Assembly: GCA_003450735.1 (NCBI GenBank)
Contig: DMEZ01000023.1
Coordinates: forward strand, 1 to 41,100
Direction: 5' to 3'
Source of the DNA: Elusimicrobiota bacterium
GTDB lineage: Bacteria; Elusimicrobiota; Elusimicrobia; UBA1565
DNA length: 41,100 nt
This document shows positions 1 to 14,675 of the stretch, in pieces (position 1 is the stretch's first letter; each line of letters opens with the position of its first letter). The translations under genes and the position numbers were made by a program. The notes beneath the pieces were generated by a model. It ran no database searches. It had not been told where the DNA came from and saw nothing but the letters and a program-made list of their open reading frames with translations.

Positions 1-127
1 TCGCCAGGCCCCATCAGCCAATCGATGTCGCGCAGCGACGTCGATTACGGGAGGCTGATGGGGTGGGTGAAGCAGTTCTCCTCTCGCCAGGCCCCATCAG
101 CCAATCGATGTCGCGCAGCGACGTCGA

Positions 128-150
<23 letters not shown>
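1..150. repeat. Tandem 83-bp repeat with a nested palindrome
   Basis: Bases 1-67 recur without mismatch at 84-150, giving an 83-bp period. Each copy folds into a long hairpin. In copy 1 the outer arms are 9-19 (CCCCATCAGCC) and 53-63 (GGCTGATGGGG), and the inner arms are 20-31 and 35-46 with one G-T pair and a 3-base loop. Copy 2 has outer arms 92-102 and 136-146, and inner arms 103-114 and 118-129. The stop codon of the minus-strand hybrid kinase (128-130) lies in copy 2, so the element supplies the last residues (HPISLP) and the stop. Copy 1 encodes the same ending in the same relative position. The array may continue beyond the left edge. It resembles an extragenic palindrome of the REP/BIME kind, but no family could be assigned. 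Confidence 0.85.
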
Positions 151-3099
<2,949 letters not shown>

Positions 3100-3103
<4 letters not shown>

Positions 3104-3669
3104 CCCCGATTCTCCTTCCCGGCGTACTCAGGAAAATGCTTCAGCTCGCACTCCGGGCAGATGCCGTGGGAGAAGCGCACCCCGGAATGCTCCGTGATGT
3201 AGGCCTCCATGTGCTGGTAGGCGTCGTCGTCCTTGCGCACGCGGCGGCAGTAGGAGCAGACCGGGATGAGGCCTTCCAGCTGGCGGACCTGGGTGGTGAG
3301 CGAGGCGATGCGCTCGGCTACGCGCAGGCGGATGCTGATGAGCTCCCGATCCAGGGGCTTGACCAGGTAGTCGTCGGCCCCGGCCCGCATCGCGGAAAGG
3401 TAGTCCTCGTGAGCGCACATCGTGCCGGTGAGGAGGATGAAATAGACGTACTTCTTGGTGTCCGCCGAGCGCACGCGCCGGCAGAGCTCGAGCCCGTCCA
3501 TGCCCGGCATCATCCAGTCCGAGACCACGGCGTCGAAATAGCCCCGGCCGAAGATCGCCCAGCCGGCCTCGCCGTCGGCGGCCTCGACCACCGTGTGCCC
3601 GATGTCCCTCAGGACGGCGGCCGCGAGCTTGCGCGAGACTCCGCTGTCCTCGACCAGGAGGATCCTCAC
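3100..3669 (-). CDS. Response regulator with a C-terminal four-cysteine module
   Basis: The 189-residue protein starts with a receiver domain (ILLVEDSG at its N-terminus, phospho-acceptor in SDWMMPGMDG, conserved Lys in LVKPLD). The C-terminal 60 residues contain CSYC and CPEC pairs separated by about 35 residues. This CSYCRRVR...GICPEC tail is common on PAS and receiver proteins of sensory bacteria and probably binds a metal, though its function is not established. There is no DNA-binding or enzymatic output domain. The start chosen is GTG at 3669, which overlaps the Hpt stop as GTGA and is where the receiver fold begins. The open frame extends 63 codons further upstream, but that stretch is low-complexity sequence opposite the hpt gene. 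It is probably an intermediate receiver between the hybrid kinase and the Hpt protein. Confidence 0.9.
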
Positions 3670-4022
3670 GGTGTCGCCTGCAGTTTCTGGAACGCCTCCG
3701 CGACGACTCCTAATTCCGCCCCCAGAGCCTCCAGCACGTAGGGCGCTTCCGCCGTGCAGCCGGAGCGCCCGAGTTCCTCGAGACGAGAGGCCAGGCGGCG
3801 TACGCCCTTGGCCCCTAGGTCGGCGCTGGCGCCCTTGAGGGTGTGGGCGGCCTTCCACAGGGCCTCGGCATCCTCCCGCGCCGCGGCCTCCCTCATCGTC
3901 TCCAGCTGGACGGCGGCCTCGGAGAGATAGAGGGCGATGAAATCGGCGAACATGCCCGTGTCCTGGCCGCGGCAGAGGGCGCGCAGGTTCTCGATGGCTT
4001 CAAGGTCTAGCGTGCATTCCAT
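3666..4022 (-). CDS. Stand-alone Hpt phosphotransfer protein
   Basis: This 118-residue, mostly helical protein carries the Hpt signature HTLKGASADLGA with phospho-accepting His60. It passes phosphate between receiver domains in phosphorelays. It is the first gene of a three-gene minus-strand operon (Hpt, receiver protein, hybrid kinase) whose members overlap by 4 bp, so they are probably made together. Its upstream gap contains an array of phased hexamer repeats (4056-4104) that could control transcription in both directions. The ATG at 4022 is preceded by a short spacer and no strong ribosome-binding site. Confidence 0.92.
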   Translation of the reverse strand: MECTLDLEAIENLRALCRGQDTGMFADFIALYLSEAAVQLETMREAAAREDAEALWKAAHTLKGASADLGAKGVRRLASRLEELGRSGCTAEAPYVLEALGAELGVVAEAFQKLQATP

Positions 4023-4055
4023 GAGAGGAGTATGCCGGATGGGGCCGTAGGAACG

Positions 4056-4132
4056 CCGAAGGAACGCTGAAGTCTTTCTTAAGTGGAATTAAGGATTATT
4101 TAAGCGCTCCTCCCGCCGTCCAGAGCTACAAT
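4056..4132. promoter_or_regulatory. Five phased hexamer repeats (OmpR/PhoB-type operator) plus a -10 box
   Basis: Five related hexamers lie at 4056 (CCGAAG), 4067 (CTGAAG), 4078 (CTTAAG), 4088 (ATTAAG) and 4099 (TTTAAG), spaced 11, 11, 10 and 11 bp. Direct repeats with about 11-bp period are the usual target of tandem OmpR/PhoB-family dimers. A -10-like TACAAT at 4127-4132 follows for the plus-strand kinase at 4151, with no recognisable -35 where one is expected (about 4104-4109, GCGCTC). This suits an activator-dependent promoter. A second array with the same core lies at 9122-9160. Binding by the regulator encoded at 9260 is inference. Confidence 0.6.
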
Positions 4133-4150
4133 GGCTGAAAGGTATAAACC

Positions 4151-7795
<3,645 letters not shown>

Positions 7796-7813
<18 letters not shown>

Positions 7814-9028
7814 CCTGCACCCGGGCAGAAGCAACTCGAAGCGCGCCCCGCCCCCGGGCGCGTTGTCGGCTCGCAGGGAGCCGCCGTGGTCCATGGCGAT
7901 GAGCCGGCAGAGGTAGAGCCCCAAACCCGTGCCCTCCCCTTTCGTCGTCGCGAACGGCTTGAAGAGATTGCTCAGACCGGACTCCGTGAAGCCGGGGCCC
8001 GTATCCTCGACGACCAGGCGCACGCAGGCCGCGGCGCCGGCGATGGGGATCCTCGTCTCCTGCGCCCGGATGCGCACCTGCCCCCCCGAGGGCATGGCGT
8101 CGCGCGCGTTGGCGAGGAGGTTGAGCAGGAGCCTCTGTACCTCGTAGGTGCAGACGCTCACCTTCGGCAGGCCCGGCTCGTAGGAGCACTCGACTGCGAT
8201 CCCGCTCTGGGCCAGGCTCGGCCCGTACACGTAGAGGGCCGCTCCCACGACCTGCTCGATGGCCTTCTCCTCGAACTCCCTGCGGCCGCGCCCGCCCAGG
8301 GAGAGCACGCTCACGACGATGTCCCGGCAGTGCCGGGCCGCGCTGCCGACCCGCTCGAGCTGCGCGCGGGTCTCGCTCGGGAGGTCCTCGCGCGCGAGCA
8401 TCATCTCCAGCGTCCCCAGGATGACGGAGAGCGGGCTCTTGAGGTCGTGCGCGACCCCGGAGCTGAGCATGCCCATCTCGGCCAGGGGCTTGGCCTTCTC
8501 GAGTTCGTCGTTCTTCTCCTCCAGCGCCCGGACCGCGACTTGATGATTCTGTGAAGCCGTGCTCGTCACGGCCGCGGCCAGGATGAAGATCCCGGTCTTG
8601 AGGGCGAGCAGGAAGAGTTCCGCGTCGCGCCAGGAACCCGCCTCGTGCAGGAGGAAGGCCGCGTTGAACGCGACGGCCCCGCCCGTGATCCAGGCCGCCT
8701 CCCGCGCCCCCAGCAGGAGCCCGGCCGTGAAGATGGGGAGCAGGTAGAGCGCCCAGAGGTTCGAGTCCGCCCCGCCCGAGTAGCGCAGAGCCGCGGTGAT
8801 GACCCCGCAGTTGGCCAGGGCGATGGCCGCGCTGAGGCCGGGGCGGCGCGGCCAGAGCCTCAGCGCCATGCCCGCCGCCAGGTTCAGCCCCAGCAAAGCC
8901 AGGAAGAGGTAGAGGATCTGAGGATACTCCAGGTTCGGGTTGTCCCGCCAAAGGAAGGCGAGCGCCGCCAGGAACACGCTGAAGATCGTCTCATAGCGCT
9001 TCGCGTGGACGCCGTTCACGTCGGGCAT
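7796..9028 (-). CDS. Membrane sensor histidine kinase
   Basis: The 410-residue protein has about six hydrophobic segments in residues 14-155, with no large periplasmic loop, then a short coiled coil. The dimerisation domain has His194 (GMLSSGVAHDLKSPLSVI). The ATPase domain has the N box LLNLLANARDAMPSGG, DTGPGF and GTGLGLYLCRL. It is the probable partner of the OmpR-type regulator transcribed divergently from 9260. The ATG at 9028 has a good ribosome-binding site (GGGAGG, 4-5 bases upstream). The intergenic gap contains a phased repeat array (9122-9160), so the pair may autoregulate. The signal is probably sensed within or at the membrane, but nothing identifies it. Confidence 0.93.
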
Positions 9029-9121
9029 GGTTCCTCCCCAACAACGGCGATAGGATGAATCCCGACGCTTTCCTGAAGCCTAGCCCGCGCTGAACATGCG
9101 CTTAAATCCGGGGCTCGAAGG

Positions 9122-9160
9122 CTTCAGTTTTTCTTAAGCCCGGCTAAAGCGGGGCTTCAG
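9122..9160. promoter_or_regulatory. Four hexamer repeats at exact 11-bp period
   Basis: Hexamers CTTCAG (9122), CTTAAG (9133), CTAAAG (9144) and CTTCAG (9155) are spaced exactly 11 bp. Looser matches flank them: CTGAAC at 9090, CTTAAA at 9101 and CTGAAG at 9175. The core matches the array at 4056-4104, including the shared string TTCTTAAG. The site lies between the divergent membrane kinase and the OmpR-type regulator, where an autoregulatory operator would be expected. The identity of the binding protein is inferred. Confidence 0.6.
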
Positions 9161-9218
9161 CCTGGATGCCCATGCTGAAGTGTGACCGAAATCACCGCGG
9201 AGCTTCCGCCCTCCGAAC

Positions 9219-9247
9219 TTGTCCTGCCCACGGAGGCATGCTATAGT
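9219..9247 (+). promoter_or_regulatory. Sigma70-type promoter of the OmpR-type regulator
   Basis: A TTGTCC -35 (9219-9224) and a TATAGT -10 (9242-9247) are separated by 17 bp. The ATG at 9260 is 12 bases after the -10 box, so the predicted leader is only about five bases. This favours the ATG at 9260 over an in-frame GTG at 9182, which lies upstream of the promoter. Confidence 0.65.
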
Positions 9248-9259
9248 CCCGGCAGGCCC

Positions 9260-9952
9260 ATGCCCGAGAAAGTCCTCATCGTAGACGACGATCCCGCCAT
9301 CTGCCGCCTGGTCGGCAAATACCTGGCTTCGAACGGCTTCGGCGTGGTCCACACCGACAGCGGCTCGGAGGCCCTCCTGCTCCTCCGGGAATCCCAGCCG
9401 GACATCCTCCTCGTGGACGCCCAGATGCCGGGCCTGGACGGCCACTCCCTGTGCCGGGTCATCAAGAAGGAAGGCCAGACGCGCGCCATCCCCGTCATCA
9501 TCATGTCCGGCTCCCGCATCGAGGAGAAGGACGTGCTGGCCGGCTTCGAGGGGGGGGCGGACGACTACGTCCTCAAGCCCTTCTCCCTGCCCGTCCTCAA
9601 GGCGCGCATCGAGGCCGTCCTGCGGCGCTACGAGACGAGCCTCAAGATGGAGAAGAAGCTTAAAAAAAGCGGCATCGAGCTCGACCCGGCCGGGCGGACG
9701 GTGAAGGTCGGCGCGAAGCCCCTTTCGCTGACCCGCAAGGAGTTCGACCTGCTCTCGGCCCTGCTGGAGAAGTCCGGCCGCATCCTGAGCATCCCCTACC
9801 TGCTGGAGACCGTCTGGGGCTACGACCCGGCCGACTACAACGACCCGGGGACCGTCGAAGTGCACGTCTCCCACCTGCGCAAGAAGCTCGGCCCCGCCTT
9901 CGCCAAGCGCATCGTCTGCGTGACGGGCCACGGCTACAAGTTCGAAGCCTGA
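9260..9952 (+). CDS. OmpR/PhoB-family response regulator
   Basis: The 230-residue protein has a receiver domain (KVLIVDDDPA at the N-terminus, phospho-acceptor in LLVDAQMPGLDG, conserved Lys in VLKPFS). A winged-helix DNA-binding domain follows (about 130-230, with LTRKEFDLLSALLEKSGRILS and the recognition region TVEVHVSHLRKKLG). It is a two-component transcription factor whose likely partner is the divergent membrane kinase at 7796-9028. The start used is ATG 9260, because the receiver fold begins there and a good promoter lies just upstream. The phased 11-bp arrays at 9122 and 4056 are plausible binding sites. Confidence 0.93.
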   Translation: MPEKVLIVDDDPAICRLVGKYLASNGFGVVHTDSGSEALLLLRESQPDILLVDAQMPGLDGHSLCRVIKKEGQTRAIPVIIMSGSRIEEKDVLAGFEGGADDYVLKPFSLPVLKARIEAVLRRYETSLKMEKKLKKSGIELDPAGRTVKVGAKPLSLTRKEFDLLSALLEKSGRILSIPYLLETVWGYDPADYNDPGTVEVHVSHLRKKLGPAFAKRIVCVTGHGYKFEA

Positions 9953-9961
9953 AAAGTCCGC

Positions 9962-10141
9962 CTACAGCCTGGAAAGGAGCTTTTCGCTGACCATGCGCGC
10001 CGCCTCGCCGGTTTTGGACAGAGCGGCGTCCTGGAATATCTCGACAAGGCCGCGGCATAGGATCAGATCCTGTTCAACCTGGGCGTCTTGAGGCCAGGGC
10101 GCGATGTTGCGCCAGTGAGTGATCGCGGCTTGAGAGATCAC
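9962..10141 (-). pseudogene. Truncated AbiEii toxin remnant
   Basis: Immediately after abiEi, a GTG at 10141 overlaps the antitoxin stop (GTGA) and opens a 59-codon frame. Its first 40 or so residues (VISQAAITHWRNIAPWP, DAQVEQDLILCRGLVEIF) read as the N-terminus of the AbiEii/AbiGii nucleotidyltransferase toxin family. The rest of the toxin is absent: there is no GGT..H segment and no metal-binding aspartate motif. The frame instead ends in an unrelated tail (ARMVSEKLLSRL) at a TAG. Full AbiEii proteins are about 300 residues, so roughly 85% is missing. This is too little to be an active toxin. It could be a deletion remnant, or less likely a small peptide with a new role. Confidence 0.75.
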
Positions 10142-10941
10142 GCTTCAGGCTCGATCCGGGCGTTGATCAGAAGGCTCCACTTCCGGCTCTTTGAAGCCCC
10201 GGTGAGCGGCGCCGTGGGATCGAGAGGCCGCAGAGCGGCCCCCTGGACCCGGTCGACCAGGCCCTCCGACAGCTTCCGCCGGCCGAGTCTATCCAACAGG
10301 TAGCCCAGACGCTGGGCTACGACGGTCTCGCCGTGCCGTTTCAGCGCATCCCGCAGTCCGGCGCCATCGAGACTCTCGGCCAGCTCCGAAAGAACGGTGG
10401 CGACGTTTTCCAGCCCTCCAGCGGCCTTGGAATATCGAACGAGGTCCCACGCGGTCGTCGGCGGGGTGGAGGCGATCATAATCCCCGTCGGCGTCTTCAC
10501 CTCCTGGGTCTGCGAACGGTCGAAGGGCCCCTTCCCGTGGAAGCGGATCAGGACGTTGCCCGCCCGGACGGGGCGGACCGCGCGTCTCGGGATCACGACC
10601 TGGAACTCCTGGGGGCGCTGATGCGCGGCGCCATGCAGCTGCGCGGCGGACAGGAGACCCACATAGTACGGCCGGGCCATGTCTTTCATGAGAGGGTGGA
10701 TGAACCACTCCGGAGGAAGCGTGCCGGCGGCTCGATGCTGAGGGTCCACGATCACGTAGAAACCGGACCTGGGCAGAACGAGCCGCTTGGCTCTCATGAG
10801 GCGATGCAGGGACATCGAGACGGCGGCGGCCGAGGTCCCGAGGCGGCGGGCCACCTCTTCGCGAGTGAAGGCATAGCGCCCCTGCCCTAAGAGCTCGTCG
10901 ACAAAACGGGCGGAGGTGATGGGGGGATGCGATTTTCTCAT
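10138..10941 (-). CDS. abiEi: AbiEi-family antitoxin and transcriptional repressor
   Basis: The 267-residue protein has an N-terminal winged helix-turn-helix (about 15-60, YAFTREEVARRLGTSAAAVSMSLHRLMRA) and an AbiEi antitoxin domain (FYVIVDP, PPEWFIHPLMKDMARPYYVGLLSAAQLHGAAHQ). AbiEi proteins neutralise the AbiEii nucleotidyltransferase and repress their own promoter by binding inverted repeats. Here the upstream 35-bp inverted repeat (10944-10978) spans the promoter, while the downstream toxin is reduced to a stub. The antitoxin itself looks intact. Its -10 box is only 8 bases from the ATG, so the mRNA is probably leaderless. Confidence 0.9.
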   Translation of the reverse strand: MRKSHPPITSARFVDELLGQGRYAFTREEVARRLGTSAAAVSMSLHRLMRAKRLVLPRSGFYVIVDPQHRAAGTLPPEWFIHPLMKDMARPYYVGLLSAAQLHGAAHQRPQEFQVVIPRRAVRPVRAGNVLIRFHGKGPFDRSQTQEVKTPTGIMIASTPPTTAWDLVRYSKAAGGLENVATVLSELAESLDGAGLRDALKRHGETVVAQRLGYLLDRLGRRKLSEGLVDRVQGAALRPLDPTAPLTGASKSRKWSLLINARIEPEA

Positions 10942-10943
10942 GG

Positions 10944-10978
10944 TTGCAGATTATAACGGATATCGTTATTATCTGCAA
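10944..10978 (-). promoter_or_regulatory. abiEi promoter inside a 35-bp inverted-repeat operator
   Basis: Two 15-bp arms, TTGCAGATTATAACG (10944-10958) and CGTTATTATCTGCAA (10964-10978), match as inverted repeats with one mismatch around a 5-bp centre. Read on the minus strand, the arms contain a TTGCAG -35 (10973-10978) and a TATAAT -10 (10950-10955) separated by 17 bp, so a bound dimer would cover the whole promoter. This is the expected arrangement for AbiEi autorepression. Binding itself is inferred. Confidence 0.75.
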
Positions 10979-10999
10979 CGCCAGATTCCGTGGCGCCGC

Positions 11000-11524
11000 T
11001 CACTCCGCCTGCTTCGACGGCTTGAGCCCGCAGCGCCTGAGCAGGGCGAGCGATTTCGAGTCCACCTCGGAGACCCGCTCGACCTCCTCCTTGCTCAGCC
11101 CCGGGATGACCCGCAGCTCGAAGTAGCTGCGCATGCGGTCGTAGAAGCGGCAGCGGAGGGCGATGTTCGTGATGACGGCCCCGAGGCTCTTGCGGACCTC
11201 GAACTCCCGCGTGGTGCTGCGCAACAGGCGCGCGAAATAGCGCGCCTTGAGCTCCAGGATCTCCGCCTGCTTCTCATCGATGCGGACGGCCGCGTCCCTG
11301 CAGAACTCCTCCATCCTGGAGTCCGTCTCCAGAGCCTTCGCGACGGGCTTCCAGGACTCCATCGGAGCGGGGGGCGTCAGCCCCTCGAAGACGCCCGTCT
11401 CCATCGGCGCGCGGGCCAGCAGGTCCATCGGCTGCCATTGCGCCTTCGGCGCCGCGGCGGGCTCCTCCGCCCGCGCGACGGATGCGGCCATCAGAGCCAT
11501 CAGGATCCAGGACAGTCTTCTCAT
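11000..11524 (-). CDS. Exported helical protein of unknown function
   Basis: The 174-residue protein starts with a signal peptide (MRRLSWILMALMAASVARA). The mature part is helical and charged. Its C-terminal 90 residues (RIDEKQAEILELKARYFARLL to SLALLRRCGLKP) resemble the C-terminal 85 residues of the protein encoded just upstream (KIDRWQASVLELKARYWAEKA to SFELHAACGL). Both have a conserved LELKARY segment, an R-FY/FYEL motif and a late cysteine. The genes are 8 bp apart and likely co-transcribed, so the pair may have arisen by duplication of this module. Three cysteines are visible in the mature part. The start at 11524 is chosen because it gives a signal peptide. I do not recognise the family. 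Confidence 0.75.
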   Translation of the reverse strand: MRRLSWILMALMAASVARAEEPAAAPKAQWQPMDLLARAPMETGVFEGLTPPAPMESWKPVAKALETDSRMEEFCRDAAVRIDEKQAEILELKARYFARLLRSTTREFEVRKSLGAVITNIALRCRFYDRMRSYFELRVIPGLSKEEVERVSEVDSKSLALLRRCGLKPSKQAE

Positions 11525-11532
11525 CCGCCCTC

Positions 11533-12459
11533 CTACAACCCGCAGGCTGCGTGGAGCTCGAAGGAGCGCCGGTCGGCCTCGACGAACCGCCTCACTTCGC
11601 CGCTGGTCAATGGGCGCGCGCCCTTGAGCGCCGCCTCCTTGAGCAGCTCGTAGAACTCGAGCCGCAGGTCCGGGTCGCTGATCACCGAGCCCGGCCTCGC
11701 AAGCCCCTTCCTGCCCGCCTTCTCCGCCCAATAGCGCGCCTTGAGCTCCAGAACGGAGGCCTGCCAGCGGTCGATCTTCTCGCTCGCGCCGGCGCAAGGG
11801 TCGGCCAGCGCGTCCTGGAGAGCCTCTTGGGTCTTGAAAGCGGTCGCGGGACGCGAGGAGCGGAGGGCTCGGCCGGTCTGCTCCTCGTAGGCGTCGGCCA
11901 CGGCCGCGCCCGCGCTGATGGGAGCGGGCTCCGGGATGGCCGCGAGGAGCTCGGGGTAGATCTCCCGGCGCAAGGTGATGCGGCAGGCCGCGACGACCTC
12001 TCCGGTGGCCAGAAGCACGAGCCGGGCGTCGATCTCGACCTTGCTCCCGACCGGGATGAAGGTGCCGGTCACGACCGCCTCGGCTCCGGCCAGCGCGTCC
12101 GCCGCCGCGGGCGCCACCGCCCCGGTCTGCGATAGGTAGCGCTCGCTCATGAGGGCGTCCATGCGCGAGCGCTCCACCACGGAGACCCGGCCCTGGATGA
12201 CGAGCTCGGTGGCCAGCTGTTCCGCGGCCCGGCGGCCCTCGGCGGCCTCCAGGCCGGCTTCAGGGGAGAAGGGGGAGACGCAGACCCGGGCGATGCCCGC
12301 CTTGGCCGCGGCCTTGCCGAAGGTCTTGGCCGCGGAGCTCAGGCTCGAGCCCGCATGGGCGGATGCCGGGAGGATGAACAGCAGGGCGGCCGCTATGCGC
12401 TCAACGCACCCTCGCTTCACCGCTCCCGGCATCCGCTCCATGCCCTTAGCATGGCGCAC
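11533..12459 (-). CDS. Exported protein with a FlgO/CsgG-like domain and helical tail
   Basis: The 308-residue frame has a signal peptide (core about IAAALLFILPASAHA). Residues about 50-170 show the FlgO-type pattern: a VCVSPFSPE strand, ATELVIQGRVSVVERSRMDALMSERYLSQTGAV, then AEAVVTGTFIPVGSKVEIDARLV. That fold occurs in FlgO and CsgG-like outer-membrane-associated proteins. The last 85 residues form the helical module shared with the downstream exported protein. In-frame ATGs at 12459, 12441 and 12432 are all possible starts; 12432 gives the most compact signal peptide. A small inverted repeat (AATCCGGC/GCCGGATT, 12468-12487) lies just upstream. An envelope role is likely but the exact function is unknown. 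Confidence 0.8.
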   Translation of the reverse strand: MRHAKGMERMPGAVKRGCVERIAAALLFILPASAHAGSSLSSAAKTFGKAAAKAGIARVCVSPFSPEAGLEAAEGRRAAEQLATELVIQGRVSVVERSRMDALMSERYLSQTGAVAPAAADALAGAEAVVTGTFIPVGSKVEIDARLVLLATGEVVAACRITLRREIYPELLAAIPEPAPISAGAAVADAYEEQTGRALRSSRPATAFKTQEALQDALADPCAGASEKIDRWQASVLELKARYWAEKAGRKGLARPGSVISDPDLRLEFYELLKEAALKGARPLTSGEVRRFVEADRRSFELHAACGL

Positions 12460-12559
12460 GGAGCAGAAATCCGGCTTACGCCGGATTGAATTTCCGCTTA
12501 TTTCGGACGGGACGATATCCTGTGTAATCAGGGGTGAAAAGGGTTAAACTCTAGACGAC

Positions 12560-14665
12560 ATGGCAAGAAAGCGACTTCCAAGGATTCCCGCCAAGGCCGA
12601 GGCGGGCTTCCCCATCGTCGGCATCGGCGCCTCGGCCGGCGGGCTCGCCGCCTTCGAGGCCTTCTTTTCCGGCATGCCCGCCGGGGAGGCGCTCGGCATG
12701 GCCTTCGTGCTCGTCCAGCACCTGGCCCCCGACCACAAGAGCCTCCTCGCCGAACTGGTCAAGCGCTACACCCGCATGCAGGTCTGCGAGGCCGAGGATG
12801 GGATGAAGGTCCAGCCCGGCTGCGTCTACATCATCCCGCCCAACCGCGACATGGCCTTCCTCGACGGGGCCCTGCACCTGCTCGAGCCCGCCGCGCCGCA
12901 CGGCCAGCGCCTTGCCGTCGATTTCTTCTTCCGCTCCCTGGCCCAGGACCAGCAGGAGCGGGCCGTCTGCGTCGTCCTCTCCGGGACCGGCGGCGACGGC
13001 ACCCAGGGCGTGCGCGCGGTCAAGGGTGCGGGCGGGATGGCCATGGCGCAGGACCCCGCCTCCGCCGAGCACGACGGCATGCCGCGCAGCGCCATCGCCA
13101 CGGGCCTGGTGGACTTTGTTTTGCCGCCCTCCGAGATGCCCGCCCGCCTGGCCGCCTACGCGGCTCGCGCCTACGGGAAGGCCGCCCGAGCGGCCGCGCC
13201 CGAGGCGCCCGAGGGCGAGGACCCGCTCAAGAAGATCTTCATCCTCCTGCGCGCGCAGACCGGCCACGACTTCTCCCACTACAAGAGGAACACCATCGTC
13301 CGCCGCGTCGAGCGGCGCATGGCCGTCCAGCAGGTCGACCGGATGGACCGCTACGTCCGCGTCCTGCGCGAGCATCCGGCCGAGACGGAGGCGCTCTTCC
13401 GCGACCTGCTCATCGGGGTCACCCATTTCTTCCGCGACCCGAAGGAGTTCCAGGCGCTCGAGGAGAAGGTCCTCCCCCGGCTCTTCGCCGACAAGCCCGC
13501 CGGCTCGACGGTGCGGGTCTGGGTCCCGGCCTGCTCCACCGGCGAGGAGGCCTACTCCATCGCCATCCTCCTCCAGGAGCGCCTCGACGCGCTCAAGCGG
13601 AACACCCAGGTGGTCGTGTTCGCCACCGACATCGACCCCCGGGCCTTGGAGTGCGCCCGCGCCGGCGTCTACCCCGCGAGCATCGCCGCGGACGTCTCGC
13701 CGAAGCGCCTCGCGCGCTTCTTCTCCCAGGACGCGAAGGGCGGTTCCTATCGCATCCTCAAGAGCATCCGCGACATGATGATCTTCTCGGAGCAGGACGC
13801 GGTCAAGGACCCGCCCTTCTCCCGGCTCGACCTCATCAGCTGCCGCAACCTCCTCATCTACCTGGGCCCAGAGCTTCACAAGAAGCTGATGTCCCTGTTC
13901 CACTACGCCCTGAACCCGGGCGGCACGCTGTTTTTGGGCACCGCCGAGACGGTGGGCGAGTCCGCCGGCCTCTTCGGCGCGCTCGACCGCAAGGCGAAGC
14001 TCTACCTGCGCAAGGAGTCCGCCGGAGCCTTCCGCTCGGCCGCGTCGAGGTTCCTCCCGGCCCCGGGCGGGCTGGGCCGCTCCCCCGCGCGCCGGGTCAA
14101 GGAGGAGCACCTCCAGCCCGTCCACAAGGAGCCGGCCACCGGCGACCAGGAGCTCCAGTCCTCAAACGAGGAACTGCAGTCCCTCAACGAGGAGCTTCAG
14201 TCCGCGGTCGAGGAATTGGAGACCTCCAAGGAGGAGCTGCAGTCGGTCAACGAGGAGCTCTCCACGGTCAACGCCGAGCTCCAGTCCAAGGTCGGCGACC
14301 TGACTCGCGTCAACAACGACATGAACAACCTGCTGGCCGGGACCGGCATCGGCACCATCTTCGTCGACCACCAGCTGAACATCCAGCGCTTCACCCCGGC
14401 CATCACCCAGGTCATCAACCTGATCCCGACCGACGTGGGTCGGCCGGTGGGGCACATCGTCTCCAACCTGGCGGGCTACGACCGCCTGAGCGAGGACATC
14501 CGGGAGGTGCTCGACACCTTGGCGCCCAAGGAGCTCGAGGTGCGCACCAAGGCCGGGGCGCGGCTCATCCTGCGCATCCGGCCCTACCGCACCCTGGAGA
14601 ACGTCATCGAGGGGGCGGTGGTCACCTTCGTCGACATCACCGGCATGGAGCGGAAAGGAAACTGA
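12560..14665 (+). CDS. CheB-CheR-PAS fusion protein
   Basis: The 701-residue protein joins a CheB methylesterase domain (about 17-200) to a CheR methyltransferase (about 220-485), a coiled coil (about 529-577) and a PAS-like domain (about 585-700). The CheB triad is visible as Ser25 (GIGASAGG), His54 (VQHLAPDH) and Asp146 (LSGTGGDGT). CheR has the SAM-binding ACSTGEEAYS and the FRDLLIGVTHFFRD helix. Such fusions usually sit in sensory circuits with PAS kinases rather than in flagellar chemotaxis. The coiled coil is made of seven-residue EELQS-N repeats. The segment that normally joins CheR to the coil in this family (about 100 residues) appears to be missing, and no kinase domain follows. The -10-like TAAACT (12545-12550) is 9 bases from the ATG. 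No chemoreceptor gene is nearby. Confidence 0.93.
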   Translation: MARKRLPRIPAKAEAGFPIVGIGASAGGLAAFEAFFSGMPAGEALGMAFVLVQHLAPDHKSLLAELVKRYTRMQVCEAEDGMKVQPGCVYIIPPNRDMAFLDGALHLLEPAAPHGQRLAVDFFFRSLAQDQQERAVCVVLSGTGGDGTQGVRAVKGAGGMAMAQDPASAEHDGMPRSAIATGLVDFVLPPSEMPARLAAYAARAYGKAARAAAPEAPEGEDPLKKIFILLRAQTGHDFSHYKRNTIVRRVERRMAVQQVDRMDRYVRVLREHPAETEALFRDLLIGVTHFFRDPKEFQALEEKVLPRLFADKPAGSTVRVWVPACSTGEEAYSIAILLQERLDALKRNTQVVVFATDIDPRALECARAGVYPASIAADVSPKRLARFFSQDAKGGSYRILKSIRDMMIFSEQDAVKDPPFSRLDLISCRNLLIYLGPELHKKLMSLFHYALNPGGTLFLGTAETVGESAGLFGALDRKAKLYLRKESAGAFRSAASRFLPAPGGLGRSPARRVKEEHLQPVHKEPATGDQELQSSNEELQSLNEELQSAVEELETSKEELQSVNEELSTVNAELQSKVGDLTRVNNDMNNLLAGTGIGTIFVDHQLNIQRFTPAITQVINLIPTDVGRPVGHIVSNLAGYDRLSEDIREVLDTLAPKELEVRTKAGARLILRIRPYRTLENVIEGAVVTFVDITGMERKGN

Positions 14666-14675
14666 AGGGTTCAGG

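Noticed and set aside
9182..9259. Upstream GTG start for the OmpR-type regulator
   Set aside because: The extra 26 residues precede the receiver fold and lie across the predicted promoter.
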